Shown here: positions 48,601 through 54,868 of the stretch, in pieces
How the letters are laid out: every line of letters starts with the position of its first letter
How positions within the stretch are numbered: position 1 is the stretch's first letter
Assembly (NCBI RefSeq): GCF_036226665.1
Contig: NZ_CP109007.1
Span: 3,326,501-3,390,500 of the forward strand
Origin: Streptomyces sp. NBC_00691
Lineage (GTDB): Bacteria > Actinomycetota > Actinomycetes > Streptomycetales > Streptomycetaceae
Reading direction: 5' to 3'
Length of the DNA: 64,000 nt
Position numbers and translations under genes: made by a program
The notes under the pieces: generated by a model
What the model saw: the letters and a program-made list of their open reading frames with translations, nothing else
What the model was told of the DNA's origin: nothing
The model's database searches: none

Positions 48601-50420
48601 AGAGCGCCCGAGGAGGCGACGAGCGTGGTGCCGTCGTAGACCTCGAAGGTGTACGACAGCGGGTTCGGCCCCTTGTCGGCGTCGCTCGCGTAGACGAGGA
48701 GCTCCGGCTGAAGGGTGTTCGCCTGGAAGTTCTGCGGCGGGTACGAGGCGTTGACCTGCGGCGCGGTGTTGGCCGTGTACGTCAGGTCGAGGGCCGGGCG
48801 GAAGCCGGCGGTCGCCGAGTTGTCCGAGTGGAACTTCTTCCAGTGCAGCATGTCGTTGGTCGGCGCGGTGAGCGCCAGACCGTAGTTCGCGGCTCCGCCG
48901 GCGACGTTGTTGAACCACGTCGTGTTGAGGGAGACCGGCATCTTCACGCCGACCGAGGCCGAGTTCCCGCTGTTGGAGCAGGAGGCTCCGGGGGCGGGGG
49001 TGGCCGTTCCCATGGCCGCGCCGAAGCTCGGGCCCGGGTAGGAGGTCACGCCGGACGGGGTCCAGGACTGGGTGATCGGGTGCACCGAGAACGACTGGGC
49101 CGCGCAGGTGGAGGACCAGAGCGCGTAGACGTTCAGGGTGGCGGCGGTGACCCGCTTGCCCGCCAGGGTGGTGCCCAGCGAGGAGAACTGCAGGAACGAG
49201 TTCGTCTTGTTCGTTCCCGAGTCGTACGAGCCGACCTTGATCTGCGTCTCGGTGGAGTGGTCACCACCGATGGTGTTCTGCGCGTACGTGGAGTTCGACG
49301 CGGTGACCGTCGGGTCGACGGTGACCGGGTAGACCCGGGCGGGGTCGTCCAGCCAGGCGCGGTCCGCGGTCATCCGCAGCGCCGGCTCGCCGTCCACCGT
49401 GACCAGCTCGTAGGTCACGGCCCGCGACCGGGCGGGGTCGCCCGAGCGCGGGTCGATCCTGGAGTCCTCCATGAACGCGTGCGGGATGGTCGCGGTGACC
49501 TTTCCGTTCGCGTCGGTGAACTCCACGTCGCCGTCGGCGGCGACGCGGGGCGTCAGGCCCTTCACCGCGAGGGGGAACGTCCAGGAGCCGGCCGCCTGCG
49601 GGGAGCGCAGGACGATGTTCTCCTTGAAGCCCTCCGCGAGCGGCACGAGCTGCACGTCCGTGTCGGGCAGCACGCCCGCGTAGGTGACGCTGCCGTCGGC
49701 CGCGACGGTGGGCTCCGTCTTCGCCGCGCCCCGCAGCGCGTACGCGAGCGACCGCCCGGCACCGAAGTCGACCGAGGCGAGCCGCTGGTCGGCGGCGTCC
49801 GGGGCGAACTCGACGTCGAGGGAGTTGGCGGTCTGCTGGAGACGGCCGTCCTCGTCCTCGGTCAGGCTCGTGTCGATCGGCTTCCACGAGCCGTCGGTGC
49901 CCTGGAAGTTCGCGCGGCCGGGGAAGTGGCGCACGGTGGTGGAGCCGTCGGCGTTGACGTAGTAGTCGGACGTCGCCGTCGACTTCCTGGCGTCGCGCTT
50001 GCTGGTGCGGGCGTCGAAGCTCTTGGCGGAGCCCTTGGCTGCGCCGGTCTTCGAGGTGCCGGGGCGGTCGTTCTCCCGCTCGAACAGGGGGAGTTCGCCC
50101 TTGCCCTTGCCGGGCTTGCGACCGGCGTCGCCCTCCGCGCTCGTGTCGTCGGCGGAGGCGTGGTGGCTCTTGCCTCGGGCCGTGCCGCCGCGCTGGTCAG
50201 GGGTGTCGAGAGGGCTCTCGCTCACCCACTTCCAGAGCCCGGAGAGGGAGAGTCTCGGCATCTTCACCGGTTCGAGCGTGACGCCCGCGGCGAGCGCCGA
50301 CTCGGTGGTGAGCATGAGGAACAGGGAGATCAGTACGGAAAGAGCCGTAGCCCTCAACCTGCGTCGTCCGGTGCGACCCGGTGGAAACAGGCGAGGGCTA
50401 CGGACCCGGCGTATACGCAT
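39654..50420 (-). CDS. Secreted RHS/YD-repeat polymorphic toxin with Hint and deaminase tip
   Basis: A 3,588-residue toxin. Signal segment at 1-45; a DNRLRE-type fold at about 363-547 (TYAQNT, KVGSYDSGTNKTNSFLQF); DUF6531-like start of the RHS barrel at about 660; three LamG-like lectin modules at about 893-1137, 1183-1420 and 1931-2137 amid many YD repeats (GYDASGNRTRVGG type); RHS core end DPTGHWFEW at 2987. Then 130 residues dense in Lys/Arg (2997-3126), a Gly/Ala-rich hydrophobic part (3140-3270), a Hint autoprocessing domain (3281-3430, from CTPHSFTGL to VLVHN), and a 158-residue toxin tip. The tip holds HAE (H3514, E3516) and CPYC (C3541, C3544), the zinc-site pattern of the deaminase superfamily. 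No SRE-like variation visible; target base unknown. Confidence 0.85.
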   Translation of the reverse strand: MRIRRVRSPRLFPPGRTGRRRLRATALSVLISLFLMLTTESALAAGVTLEPVKMPRLSLSGLWKWVSESPLDTPDQRGGTARGKSHHASADDTSAEGDAGRKPGKGKGELPLFERENDRPGTSKTGAAKGSAKSFDARTSKRDARKSTATSDYYVNADGSTTVRHFPGRANFQGTDGSWKPIDTSLTEDEDGRLQQTANSLDVEFAPDAADQRLASVDFGAGRSLAYALRGAAKTEPTVAADGSVTYAGVLPDTDVQLVPLAEGFKENIVLRSPQAAGSWTFPLAVKGLTPRVAADGDVEFTDANGKVTATIPHAFMEDSRIDPRSGDPARSRAVTYELVTVDGEPALRMTADRAWLDDPARVYPVTVDPTVTASNSTYAQNTIGGDHSTETQIKVGSYDSGTNKTNSFLQFSSLGTTLAGKRVTAATLNVYALWSSTCAAQSFSVHPITQSWTPSGVTSYPGPSFGAAMGTATPAPGASCSNSGNSASVGVKMPVSLNTTWFNNVAGGAANYGLALTAPTNDMLHWKKFHSDNSATAGFRPALDLTYTANTAPQVNASYPPQNFQANTLQPELLVYASDADKGPNPLSYTFEVYDGTTLVASSGALTKSNWKIPAGKLKWSKNYDWLVGVSDGTTEIVHSSGFTTAVPQPPVTSGLAQNTDGHEFDPSDGNYTTEDTDADVPVIGPSLEIDRSYNSLDPRLDGAFGAGWSTIADMKATEVKDGAGTVTSVIITYPGGEQVAFGRNTDGTFVPPLGRYARLAAAVSPAVGFTLTDKDFTEYALTQATAKAGTYAIKAIKDFAGRTETFAYDANKRLTKITNETSKRSLTLAWSQPAGATAWHVQTVATDPSTAGDAATAQTWQYGYTGDQLTKVCPPADWTKCTTYTYATGNHYRTTVLDADPFAYWRLGETSGTLAADAIDANQGQYNATYRNVTLGSSSVLAGSTQKTATFNGTTSYVEMPSAPGATPSYTSVSLWFKTAQAGGVLFYYGDKPLSDADPVAHTTKNTPAVYVGMDGKLRGCLAMSPGCMSTITSTATVTDGQWHNAVLTGTANTQTLYLDGASQGSLAGTINDWVQPYVTLGAGVNTDGWPSMNPNDKLGHFAGQMAEVAIFSEPLTASVIATQYQAAKRPAGLLQSITTPTGKTQASVVYGTTDDLVLQATDGNGGTWKLNPATITGSSQVYRSAVMGTAPAGYWRLDDTQAAAQAANQVNTGFGTYNNVTQGTEGPFGADDVTAATFDGTGSFVEIPYGPLHARADRAVELWFKTAEPGVIMSDQARAPNDPLGAGSDYSPMLYVGADGKLRGHWWSASGSGTIDFGSTATVTDDKWHHVVLSAAGTTQTLYLDGAKQKDYTGAPNNQTTSRTFIGAGFGKGWFSSPGDVSYFTGSIAEVAVHSKGLTEADVAAHWSAYKASSGVAPVRTVKLTDPTDKTLTYVYDAEMGNRLLAAIDSEGKRTTYGYDTGGFLHTITDANGNRSITGHDVRGNAVSQTTCQDTKADKCSTEYSTYYPDATTVLPAMDLRNDLVLTERDGRSSGPADDTYKTSYAYDTAGNLLSVTTPPVPGHPNGRTATTTYTTATTPAAEGGAAVAPAGLVATVTTPGGKKTSYTYFANGDLAQITDANGATVKFTYDNLGRQISKTEISDANPAGLTSSQTYDKNDQVVTDTDPKVTNRVTGAVHQAKTTTAFDADGNILSQTVSDLTGGDTARTTSMTYDAYNLMASRTDPGGDTTSFAYDAYGNKVKETDPAGNVNTYTFDAEQRPLTTNLLDYTGDPYNPVPATTLVQESRAYDPAGRLASITDAMGWVTAYSYTDDGLAASVVRKDPQTGKSFTEQANTYDAEGNLIEQVTDDGQKRTTFVVDAADRTTSSVFDPNGLARSTKVSYDPDDNVVSETEYDPATGDTSTTDSRYDHLGNLTGNTIHDGTTAPVSRYKLDETTGFGLADSSGGNNTGTHGTGMHWNTDRGGSGAFDGDINSWAQASGPAVNTAGSFTVSAWAKLSDLTMGRTVLSQDADSVYGFVLYYAANTGWAFARPRSDALPLAYDRAVSAPSAAVAGAWTHLVGMYDAQASKLRLYVNGTLAQEVAVAGNWEATGPFQIGRHKMGAGNYDYEFKGGIDDVQVYSEALTAAQVTAVKGGTLPAAGSSVRSATWKLDQRGLPASMTDSAGSTTDYGYDEAGQQTSVTEPAVNAEQNGGTPVSVRPVSMTGYNTFGEATESSDPLGNVVVTAYDAEGQESSTSTPDYLAPGASAPVKATSWNEYNKLGQVTAETDPLGNRTAYSYTQLGDLASVTEPGGGTTKYTYDTNGDQLSATRPNGARQETTWDYLERPLTSTDIVRQPTQRAYTSINEYNAPGGELSREVSPTGVTQSYKYNSAGEVVETTDGAGNTSRFSYDMDGQVLTATDPDGTANRNTYDGYGQLVKVEDLDAQGAVLRSSSAAYDRGGNPSSLTDYRGHTKSFTYDPTGLVTKLVEPVSATESITTTYGYDVAGNRTRFTDGRGNPFLTTYNTWGLPESEIEPSTPTHPDLADRTFTAVYDKGGRPTEMRSPGGVTVSYAYDAKSRLVRQSGSGAEAATVDHTYDYDADDRITAVAGSGDTKNTFAYDDRGQLLTASGPSGASSFAWNGDGAMTSRTDASGTSTFAYDTAGRIKTTNDGATGTTATYSYGVNNEVKSIDYGTGKSKRTFGYDALQRLTSDKLTSPTGKDLASTTYGWDANDNETSKITTGVVGSTTHTYTYDWADRLASWNNGTTTEVYGYDASGNRTRVGGDTYTYDARNRLSSDGKNSYTYTARGTMSSVMDEGGRITPVKADAFNRVLQEGDRSYTYDGLDRVLEARDETGTAVHTFQYSGAGNDVASDGVTSYSRNADDSLFGVKTPVSAVLALTDMHDDVVAQFTATGEALTGSTTYAPFGKVLQTTGMLGALGYQSGWTDPETAKVNMAARWYSPETGQFNSRDTVANSGVPSSIGANRYAYANGNPMTGVDPTGHWFEWAKKAVKKVAKKVTKTVKSAYKKTKAAVKKVAKVVKKAAKAVKKAVKRVVKRAKRAVRKAVRYVADSVRKVKRYVKRTYHRVKRAVHKVVKQVKKTVRKVAKAVKHVAKKVVKAAKKVGRAVKKAAKATANFVKQHAGAIASVATGLVVFAGCTALTAGVGAIGCAALAGAAANGVGYMMSDGPKSVGGFLGSVALGAATGALGGAVGGLAAGAAGRLLAGVGGKIAQGAVQGAAGGAAEGAVSYGVSCVASEEGCSVGGAAKATVTGAAIGGLFGAAASKFGRKGCTPHSFTGLTGVVMADGTVKAISQVKVGDYVLTAEPGKKTKEKHRVKAVIVTKTDRNYVDVVVATKAGPKTIQTTAHHQFYEVSRHAWTQAADLKAGRRLQGDSGTSTAVIEVKQYEAQRVTYDLSVEGLHTYHVAAGGGGDDGSVLVHNTDGACPIGGGPDFEARAQEIRKVIHDGSKGGGRPFKNQTVSVVRANTPDGPRDVVSASGDGLTDAQKAALKPNEVAATNDPSLHAEMNALQHIDNTPGWSLDNGGASRNVCPYCENGIRNAGGSLTGPSSWKGRINFMLNGAARFQFRWGQRSFSFKK

Positions 50421-50585
50421 GGGCCAGCCTTTACTAACGCGATGCTTACAAAGCTTCGCGAGCCTGCCCGATGACAGATCACCAGTTCACATCAGGGTGC
50501 CGAACTTTACCCCTGCTTTGCCAGGCGGATGGAACCCTTCCGGACAACTCCCCCCGAGGACTCGCGCCAGGGGCCTTCCGCCCCG

Positions 50586-51221
50586 TCAGCCCTCCCGGGC
50601 CAGCCGCTTCACCGTCGCCGCGATGTCGTCCTTCAGGGACGCCCCGGGCGCCACCCGGACCAGGTTGTCGCGGGCCGGGCCGGCCGCCCCGGCGCCCGCC
50701 TCACCGACCGTCACGAACCGGACCTGCGGGTTCTTCTCCACCGCCGCCTCGGCGGCCGCCACCTGCGGGGCGCCCGAGGCCACGACGATCTCGCAGTCCC
50801 GCTGCACCAGACCGTTGAGGAACGGGCGGGCGTTCTCCACGGACTTCTCGCCCATCACCGGTACGAACGTCACGCGGATCCGCTTGTCGAGGGAGGCCGC
50901 CTGCATCCCCTCCCAGACGGGGGCCGCCGGCGCCCCGGTCACGATGCCCCGCTCGTCGGTCAGCAGACAGGCGTCGTAGTCCTGGTAGGCGCGGGCCCGG
51001 GTGTCGGGCGGGGTGCCCGGGCCGTCCGACCCGGCGAACAGCCAGGCGCCGACCAGACCGAGGGCGAGGACCAGGACCGAGCCGAGGGCCCAGCCGGCCC
51101 GGCCGCGCAGAGCCCCCGCGCCGGCGGCCAGCAGCCCGGGGATCCGGGCCGCCCCGGATTCCGCCGCCTCCCTCTTGGCCGCCTCCCGCTCGGTGGCGCG
51201 CCAGGCGCGACGGGTCTTCAC
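50586..51221 (-). CDS. BMP-family substrate-binding-like membrane-anchored protein
   Basis: A 211-residue protein with a basic N-terminus, one membrane span (about 45-65, WALGSVLVLALGLVGAWLF) and an outside domain resembling the basic-membrane-protein type: DACLLTDERGIVTGAPAAPVWEGMQAAS, NGLVQRDCEIVVASGAPQ, VRFVTVGEA. It is shorter than ABC-transporter binding proteins (about 330), so it seems to hold only part of that fold. GTG 51221 overlaps the stop of the small membrane protein upstream (GTGA). Confidence 0.72.
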   Translation of the reverse strand: MKTRRAWRATEREAAKREAAESGAARIPGLLAAGAGALRGRAGWALGSVLVLALGLVGAWLFAGSDGPGTPPDTRARAYQDYDACLLTDERGIVTGAPAAPVWEGMQAASLDKRIRVTFVPVMGEKSVENARPFLNGLVQRDCEIVVASGAPQVAAAEAAVEKNPQVRFVTVGEAGAGAAGPARDNLVRVAPGASLKDDIAATVKRLAREG

Positions 51222-51556
51222 CGCCCGGACCTCTTCACCGTGAGGCAGTGCGCCGCCGCGCCCAGGGTGGTGACGGCGAGGAGCAGCACGTCGAGCAGGT
51301 ACGCGAAGCCGTGGGTCTCCTCGGGCGTCAGCGCGATCTGGAAGCACCAGCCGACCGAGGCCGCGGTGAACAGCAGCGCGGTGAGCCGGTCGCCCCGCGT
51401 CCCGCGTCGCAGGGCGAACACCAGCGAGGGGACGAACCCGAGGACGCCGAGGCTCAGCGGCGGCACCAGCGCGAGCGCGACCCGGGCCGGCCGGCCCGGC
51501 AGCTCCTTGGAGCGCGGGGAATCCGCGCCCTTCTCCAAGCGGACGGCCTGGTTCAC
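51218..51556 (-). CDS. Small two- or three-span membrane protein
   Basis: A 112-residue protein with spans at about 26-48 (VALALVPPLSLGVLGFVPSLVFAL), 58-74 (LTALLFTAASVGWCFQI) and 84-106. No known family; coupled by overlap to the BMP-like gene, so the two probably act together at the membrane. GTG start. Confidence 0.68.
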   Translation of the reverse strand: MNQAVRLEKGADSPRSKELPGRPARVALALVPPLSLGVLGFVPSLVFALRRGTRGDRLTALLFTAASVGWCFQIALTPEETHGFAYLLDVLLLAVTTLGAAAHCLTVKRSGR

Positions 51557-51691
51557 GATTCGCGGGACCTCTCACGGAGGCGCACGCCGGGGGCGGGGCG
51601 CACGGGTGTACGACAGGGGACGCCGTACGGTACATCCCCCGCCGTGAAGATCACCCCTGGGGTCCCGCTCCCCGGTGGGACCCCTTACGGG

Positions 51692-52438
51692 TCAGATGCG
51701 GTGCCGCACCCACACATTGGGCTCGACGTAGACCGCGTAACCGCGCGAGGCGACGCAGTGGACGGGCACGAGCCCGCCCTCGACCTCGACCGGGCCGTCC
51801 ACGTCGAAGGGGAGGCCGGTCCACGCGCGCCACTGCTCGACCGAGCCGGAGACGGTCATCGAGGCCGGGGCCACCGCCTCGATGACACCGCCCGCGCGCA
51901 CATGGACGCGCAGCCACGCGTCGTGCGGCAGGCCGTCCGCCTCCCGCGTACGGAACGCGTACTCGTGGATGGAGGCCGCGGCCTCCAGGTGCTTGCCGTT
52001 CGGGCGGACCGGGGCGACCAGCTCGGAGAACCCGCGCAGCTTGGCGTTGTCCCGCATGGCGGCCAGCATGCGGGGGGAGATTCCCTGGCCCAGGGCGCTC
52101 GTGTCGACCGTGATCTCGATGGCGCTGACGGTGTCGGCCTCCCGGCCGTGCTTCAGGTCGGAGAACGCCCAGAGCAGCACCTCGTCCCAGCCGCGCGGGG
52201 GCAGTTCGCGGCGTCCGCCCACGTCGAGACGGAAGGGAACGCTGAAGCCCCGGGCGACGACCCTGCCCTCGGCGTCGGTGGCGACGAGCACGTACTCCGG
52301 CAGCTCACGCGCGATCCGCCCCATGTTCGCCCAGCCCACCGGGTCGTACATCATGAACTCGGGCCAGAGGTCCTTCATGCCCCACATCGGCCCTTCCAGT
52401 TCGGGGCGCTCGGCGAGGGTCGATATGTTCAGGTCCAT
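51692..52438 (-). CDS. Acetyltransferase-like (GNAT-fold) conserved protein
   Basis: A 248-residue soluble protein. It opens with a helical part (DLWPEFMMYDPVGWANMGRIARELPEYVLVATD), has strands typical of the GNAT fold (VVARGFSVPFRLDVGGRRELPPRGWDEVLLWAFSDL) and QGISPRMLAAMRDNAKLRGFSELVAPVRPNGKH, where Gly/Ser replace the usual Q/RxxGxG/A. A role in acyl transfer is likely but the substrate is unknown. No clear ribosome site before ATG 52438, possibly leaderless. Confidence 0.7.
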   Translation of the reverse strand: MDLNISTLAERPELEGPMWGMKDLWPEFMMYDPVGWANMGRIARELPEYVLVATDAEGRVVARGFSVPFRLDVGGRRELPPRGWDEVLLWAFSDLKHGREADTVSAIEITVDTSALGQGISPRMLAAMRDNAKLRGFSELVAPVRPNGKHLEAAASIHEYAFRTREADGLPHDAWLRVHVRAGGVIEAVAPASMTVSGSVEQWRAWTGLPFDVDGPVEVEGGLVPVHCVASRGYAVYVEPNVWVRHRI

Positions 52439-52499
52439 GCGGGCAGAGTAAAGATCATTTTCCGTCCGCACCAGCAGTTTTTCCCCCGCGCGGGGAGCG

Positions 52500-53195
52500 T
52501 CACGGAAGTTTCTGCTGCGGGCAGCCGGCGAGGACCCGCCGCATCGCGTCCCGCTCGCCGCTCGTCACCCACACCCCGTACTTCTTCTTCACCGCGATCT
52601 GCCGCGCCACGTACGTGCAGCGGTACCCCTTGTTCGGCGGCAGCCAGGTCGCCGCGTCACCGTCCGACTTGCGGCGGTTGGTGGAGGCGTCGACGGCGAG
52701 CAGGTTGAGCGGGTCGTTGGCGAACCGGCGCCGGGTCTCCCCGTCCCATGTGCCCGCGCCCTTCTGCCAGGCGTCGGAGAGCGCGACGACATGGTCGATG
52801 TCGACCTTGCTGCTCCCGCGGACGAAGCGGACGGTGGTCCCCGTGTACGGGTCGTCGGTGAGCGTTCCGGAGGCGACCTTGCAGCGGCCGTCGGTGAACC
52901 GGACGCCGGTCAGGTCGCGCTTGAGTATGTCGTCCCGGGTCCCGCAGCCGTTGCCGTCGACGTCCACCCAGGCGCGCCCGAACTTCTCCCGTTCGTAACC
53001 GGTCTTCGGCGCCCGCCCCTTCACGGTGAGCGTCTCGACGGCCGCGAGGGCGGTCCCGCGCGCGGCCGGCTCGCCTCCCCCGCCCCCACCGGGTCCGGAG
53101 CCGCCGGCCCCGGGGGAGCAGCCGGTGGCGAGGAGCGCGGCGACGGCAAGCGCCGAGGCGGCCAGGGCAGTTCGGATCGTCCGCTCGGTAGGCAT
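52500..53195 (-). CDS. Exported HNH-endonuclease-fold lipoprotein (DUF1524-like)
   Basis: A 231-residue exported protein with lipobox LLATGC (lipid on C26) and a Gly-rich spacer. The nuclease core shows VDIDHVVALSDAW with D134 and H135, and DPLNLLAVDASTNRRKSDGDAATWLPP, the order seen in the DUF1524/GmrSD-C-type HNH nucleases. CGTRDDIL and RCTYVARQ add cysteines that may pair. An outside DNase, for nutrient use or competition, is likely. Confidence 0.88.
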   Translation of the reverse strand: MPTERTIRTALAASALAVAALLATGCSPGAGGSGPGGGGGGEPAARGTALAAVETLTVKGRAPKTGYEREKFGRAWVDVDGNGCGTRDDILKRDLTGVRFTDGRCKVASGTLTDDPYTGTTVRFVRGSSKVDIDHVVALSDAWQKGAGTWDGETRRRFANDPLNLLAVDASTNRRKSDGDAATWLPPNKGYRCTYVARQIAVKKKYGVWVTSGERDAMRRVLAGCPQQKLP

Positions 53196-53255
53196 TCGGG
53201 GATTCTAGGCCGCACGGGGCGCCAGGAGGAGTGGCCCCGGCCGCTCCCCGCCCCC

Positions 53256-54134
53256 TCAGACCTTGCCGATCCCCAGGGTGTTCTCCGACGGCAGCAGGCC
53301 GGAGCCGATCGCCGCCAGCCAGGGTCCGCCGAGGAGTTCGGCGAGGCGGGCGGTGCCGTCCGGGCCGAGGGCGGCCCAGGGCACGGCGGCGAGTTCGTCC
53401 GTGCGGCGCTCGACCTCGGCACGCAGGGTGCGGCCGGCCTCGGTGGCATCGCCGTCGGCGGTCAGGAGGCCGCGGGCGGCGAGGCGGGTGCGCGCCGCCG
53501 CCCATTCCCCGCCGCTCCAGCCGCGGCTCTCGAAGACGGGCTCGGGCGCGGCGCCGATCGCCGCGAAGGAGACGAGCGACTCGACCGGGTCGAGCCCCGC
53601 CTCGACGAGGGCTTCGAGGTGACCGTCGCCGCGGTGCTCGCGCAGGATCGTCGCGGACCGCCAGAGGACCAGGTGCGGGGCCTCGGGTCGGGGCAGGGCG
53701 GCGTTCGCGGCGGCGAGCGGACGGGAGCCGGCGGAACCGGCGGCCGCCGCGGCCGCGTCGGCGGCGGTGCGGGCGAGGGCGGCCGCCTCCGCGAGTTCGG
53801 CGCTCGTGAGGAACTCCTCGCCCAGGACGGCCCGGTAGGTGCGGTCGACGGCCCGGAGCCGCGCGGCGAGGACGTCGGCCGGGGCGGCGGTCTCCCAGAC
53901 GGCGGGGACGTACCGGGCGATCATCGCGGGGCTGAAGCTGTAGAAGGTGCCGGCCACCCGGTCAGGGCCCGCGGGGCCGAGGGGGGCGGCGCGCCAGGCG
54001 AAGTAGGAGGGCCAGCGCTCGGAGGTGTCGTAGCCGAGGGCGGCGGCCTCGTCGAAGGCCTCGGGGGCGTAGTACAGCAGGGCGTGCAGGGGTTCGAGCA
54101 GGTGCCACATCTGACGTACGCGTCCGGATTCCAC
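53256..54134 (-). CDS. SCO6745-family protein
   Basis: A 292-residue soluble protein of the actinobacterial SCO6745 type: RQMWHLLEPLHALLYYAPEAFDEAAALGYD at the start, WPSYFAWRAAPLGPAG, then HRGDGHLEALVEAGLDPVESLV and a winged-helix-like end WAAARTRLAARGLL. Function unknown to me. It is divergent from the TetR gene and the operator palindrome lies between them, so it is the likely target of that repressor. Confidence 0.82.
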   Translation of the reverse strand: MESGRVRQMWHLLEPLHALLYYAPEAFDEAAALGYDTSERWPSYFAWRAAPLGPAGPDRVAGTFYSFSPAMIARYVPAVWETAAPADVLAARLRAVDRTYRAVLGEEFLTSAELAEAAALARTAADAAAAAAGSAGSRPLAAANAALPRPEAPHLVLWRSATILREHRGDGHLEALVEAGLDPVESLVSFAAIGAAPEPVFESRGWSGGEWAAARTRLAARGLLTADGDATEAGRTLRAEVERRTDELAAVPWAALGPDGTARLAELLGGPWLAAIGSGLLPSENTLGIGKV

Positions 54135-54156
54135 GGCGGGCTCCTCTTCACTCGCT

Positions 54157-54183
54157 CACTATCTAGTCACTGCCTAGATAGTG
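54157..54183. promoter_or_regulatory. TetR-type operator: 10-base perfect arms
   Basis: CACTATCTAG / CTAGATAGTG with a 7-base centre, in the 99-base gap between the SCO6745-family gene and the divergent TetR gene, 51-77 bases before the TetR start. A half-copy (CTAGAT) occurs again at about 54210. Such a symmetric site between divergent genes is the usual place for an autoregulating TetR protein. Confidence 0.75.
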
Positions 54184-54233
54184 CTCCGCCGTCCTGAACT
54201 TGTCAATGACTAGATGGCGGCTAGGCTCCTCCC

Positions 54234-54839
54234 ATGACGCCTACGAGCCGGAACTCCTACCACCACGGCGGCCTGCGGCAGGCCGTCCTCGACGCCGCCC
54301 TCGACGTCATCGCCGCCGAGGGCCCCGGGGCGCTCAGCCTGCGCGACCTCGCACGCCGCGCGGGCGTCTCGCACGCCGCGCCCGCCCATCACTTCAAGGA
54401 CCGCACCGGGCTCCTCACCGCCCTCGCGACCGAGGGGTACGGACTCCTCGCCGAGGCCCTCGCCTCCGCTCCCGAACTGCGCGAACGCGGGGTGCGGTAC
54501 GTGCGGTTCGCGGTCGATCACCCCGCCCACTTCCAGGTCATGTTCCAGCCGGAGCTGCTGCGCGCCGACGACCCGGACCTGCTCGCCGTCAAGGAACGCG
54601 CCTCCGCCGAACTCCGCGCGGGCGTCGCCGGTCTGACGGACGTCCCCGACGCCCGCACGGCGGGCATCGCGGCCTGGTCGCTCGCCCACGGCTTCGCGAC
54701 GCTGCTCCTCACCCGGAACGTGCAGGGGGCGATCGGCGACCGGGACCCGGAGGAGTACTTCCGCGGGCTCACCGGTCTGCTCTTCACCGGCCAAACCCCG
54801 CTGGAGGAGCGACCGGAGAGAGCCGGGCCGCGGGAATAG
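54234..54839 (+). CDS. TetR-family transcriptional repressor
   Basis: A 201-residue dimeric DNA-binding regulator. Helix-turn-helix at about 28-58 (EGPGALSLRDLARRAGVSHAAPAHHFKDRTGLL); the C-terminal ligand domain has the FRALGVRYVRFAVDHPAHFQVMF-like block of the TetR_C subfamily that contains WHG-type domains. It likely represses the divergent SCO6745-family gene and itself at 54157-54183. No start ambiguity: ATG 54234 follows CTCCTCCC-poor but usable sequence. Confidence 0.88.
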   Translation: MTPTSRNSYHHGGLRQAVLDAALDVIAAEGPGALSLRDLARRAGVSHAAPAHHFKDRTGLLTALATEGYGLLAEALASAPELRERGVRYVRFAVDHPAHFQVMFQPELLRADDPDLLAVKERASAELRAGVAGLTDVPDARTAGIAAWSLAHGFATLLLTRNVQGAIGDRDPEEYFRGLTGLLFTGQTPLEERPERAGPRE

Positions 54840-54868
54840 CCCGCGCCGGTCAGCACTTGACGGACAGC

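Noticed and set aside
47112..50474. A 1,120-residue rightward reading opposite the RHS N-terminal half
   Set aside because: Same reason; its codon pattern lacks the third-position GC bias of genes, and the RHS reading explains the region fully.
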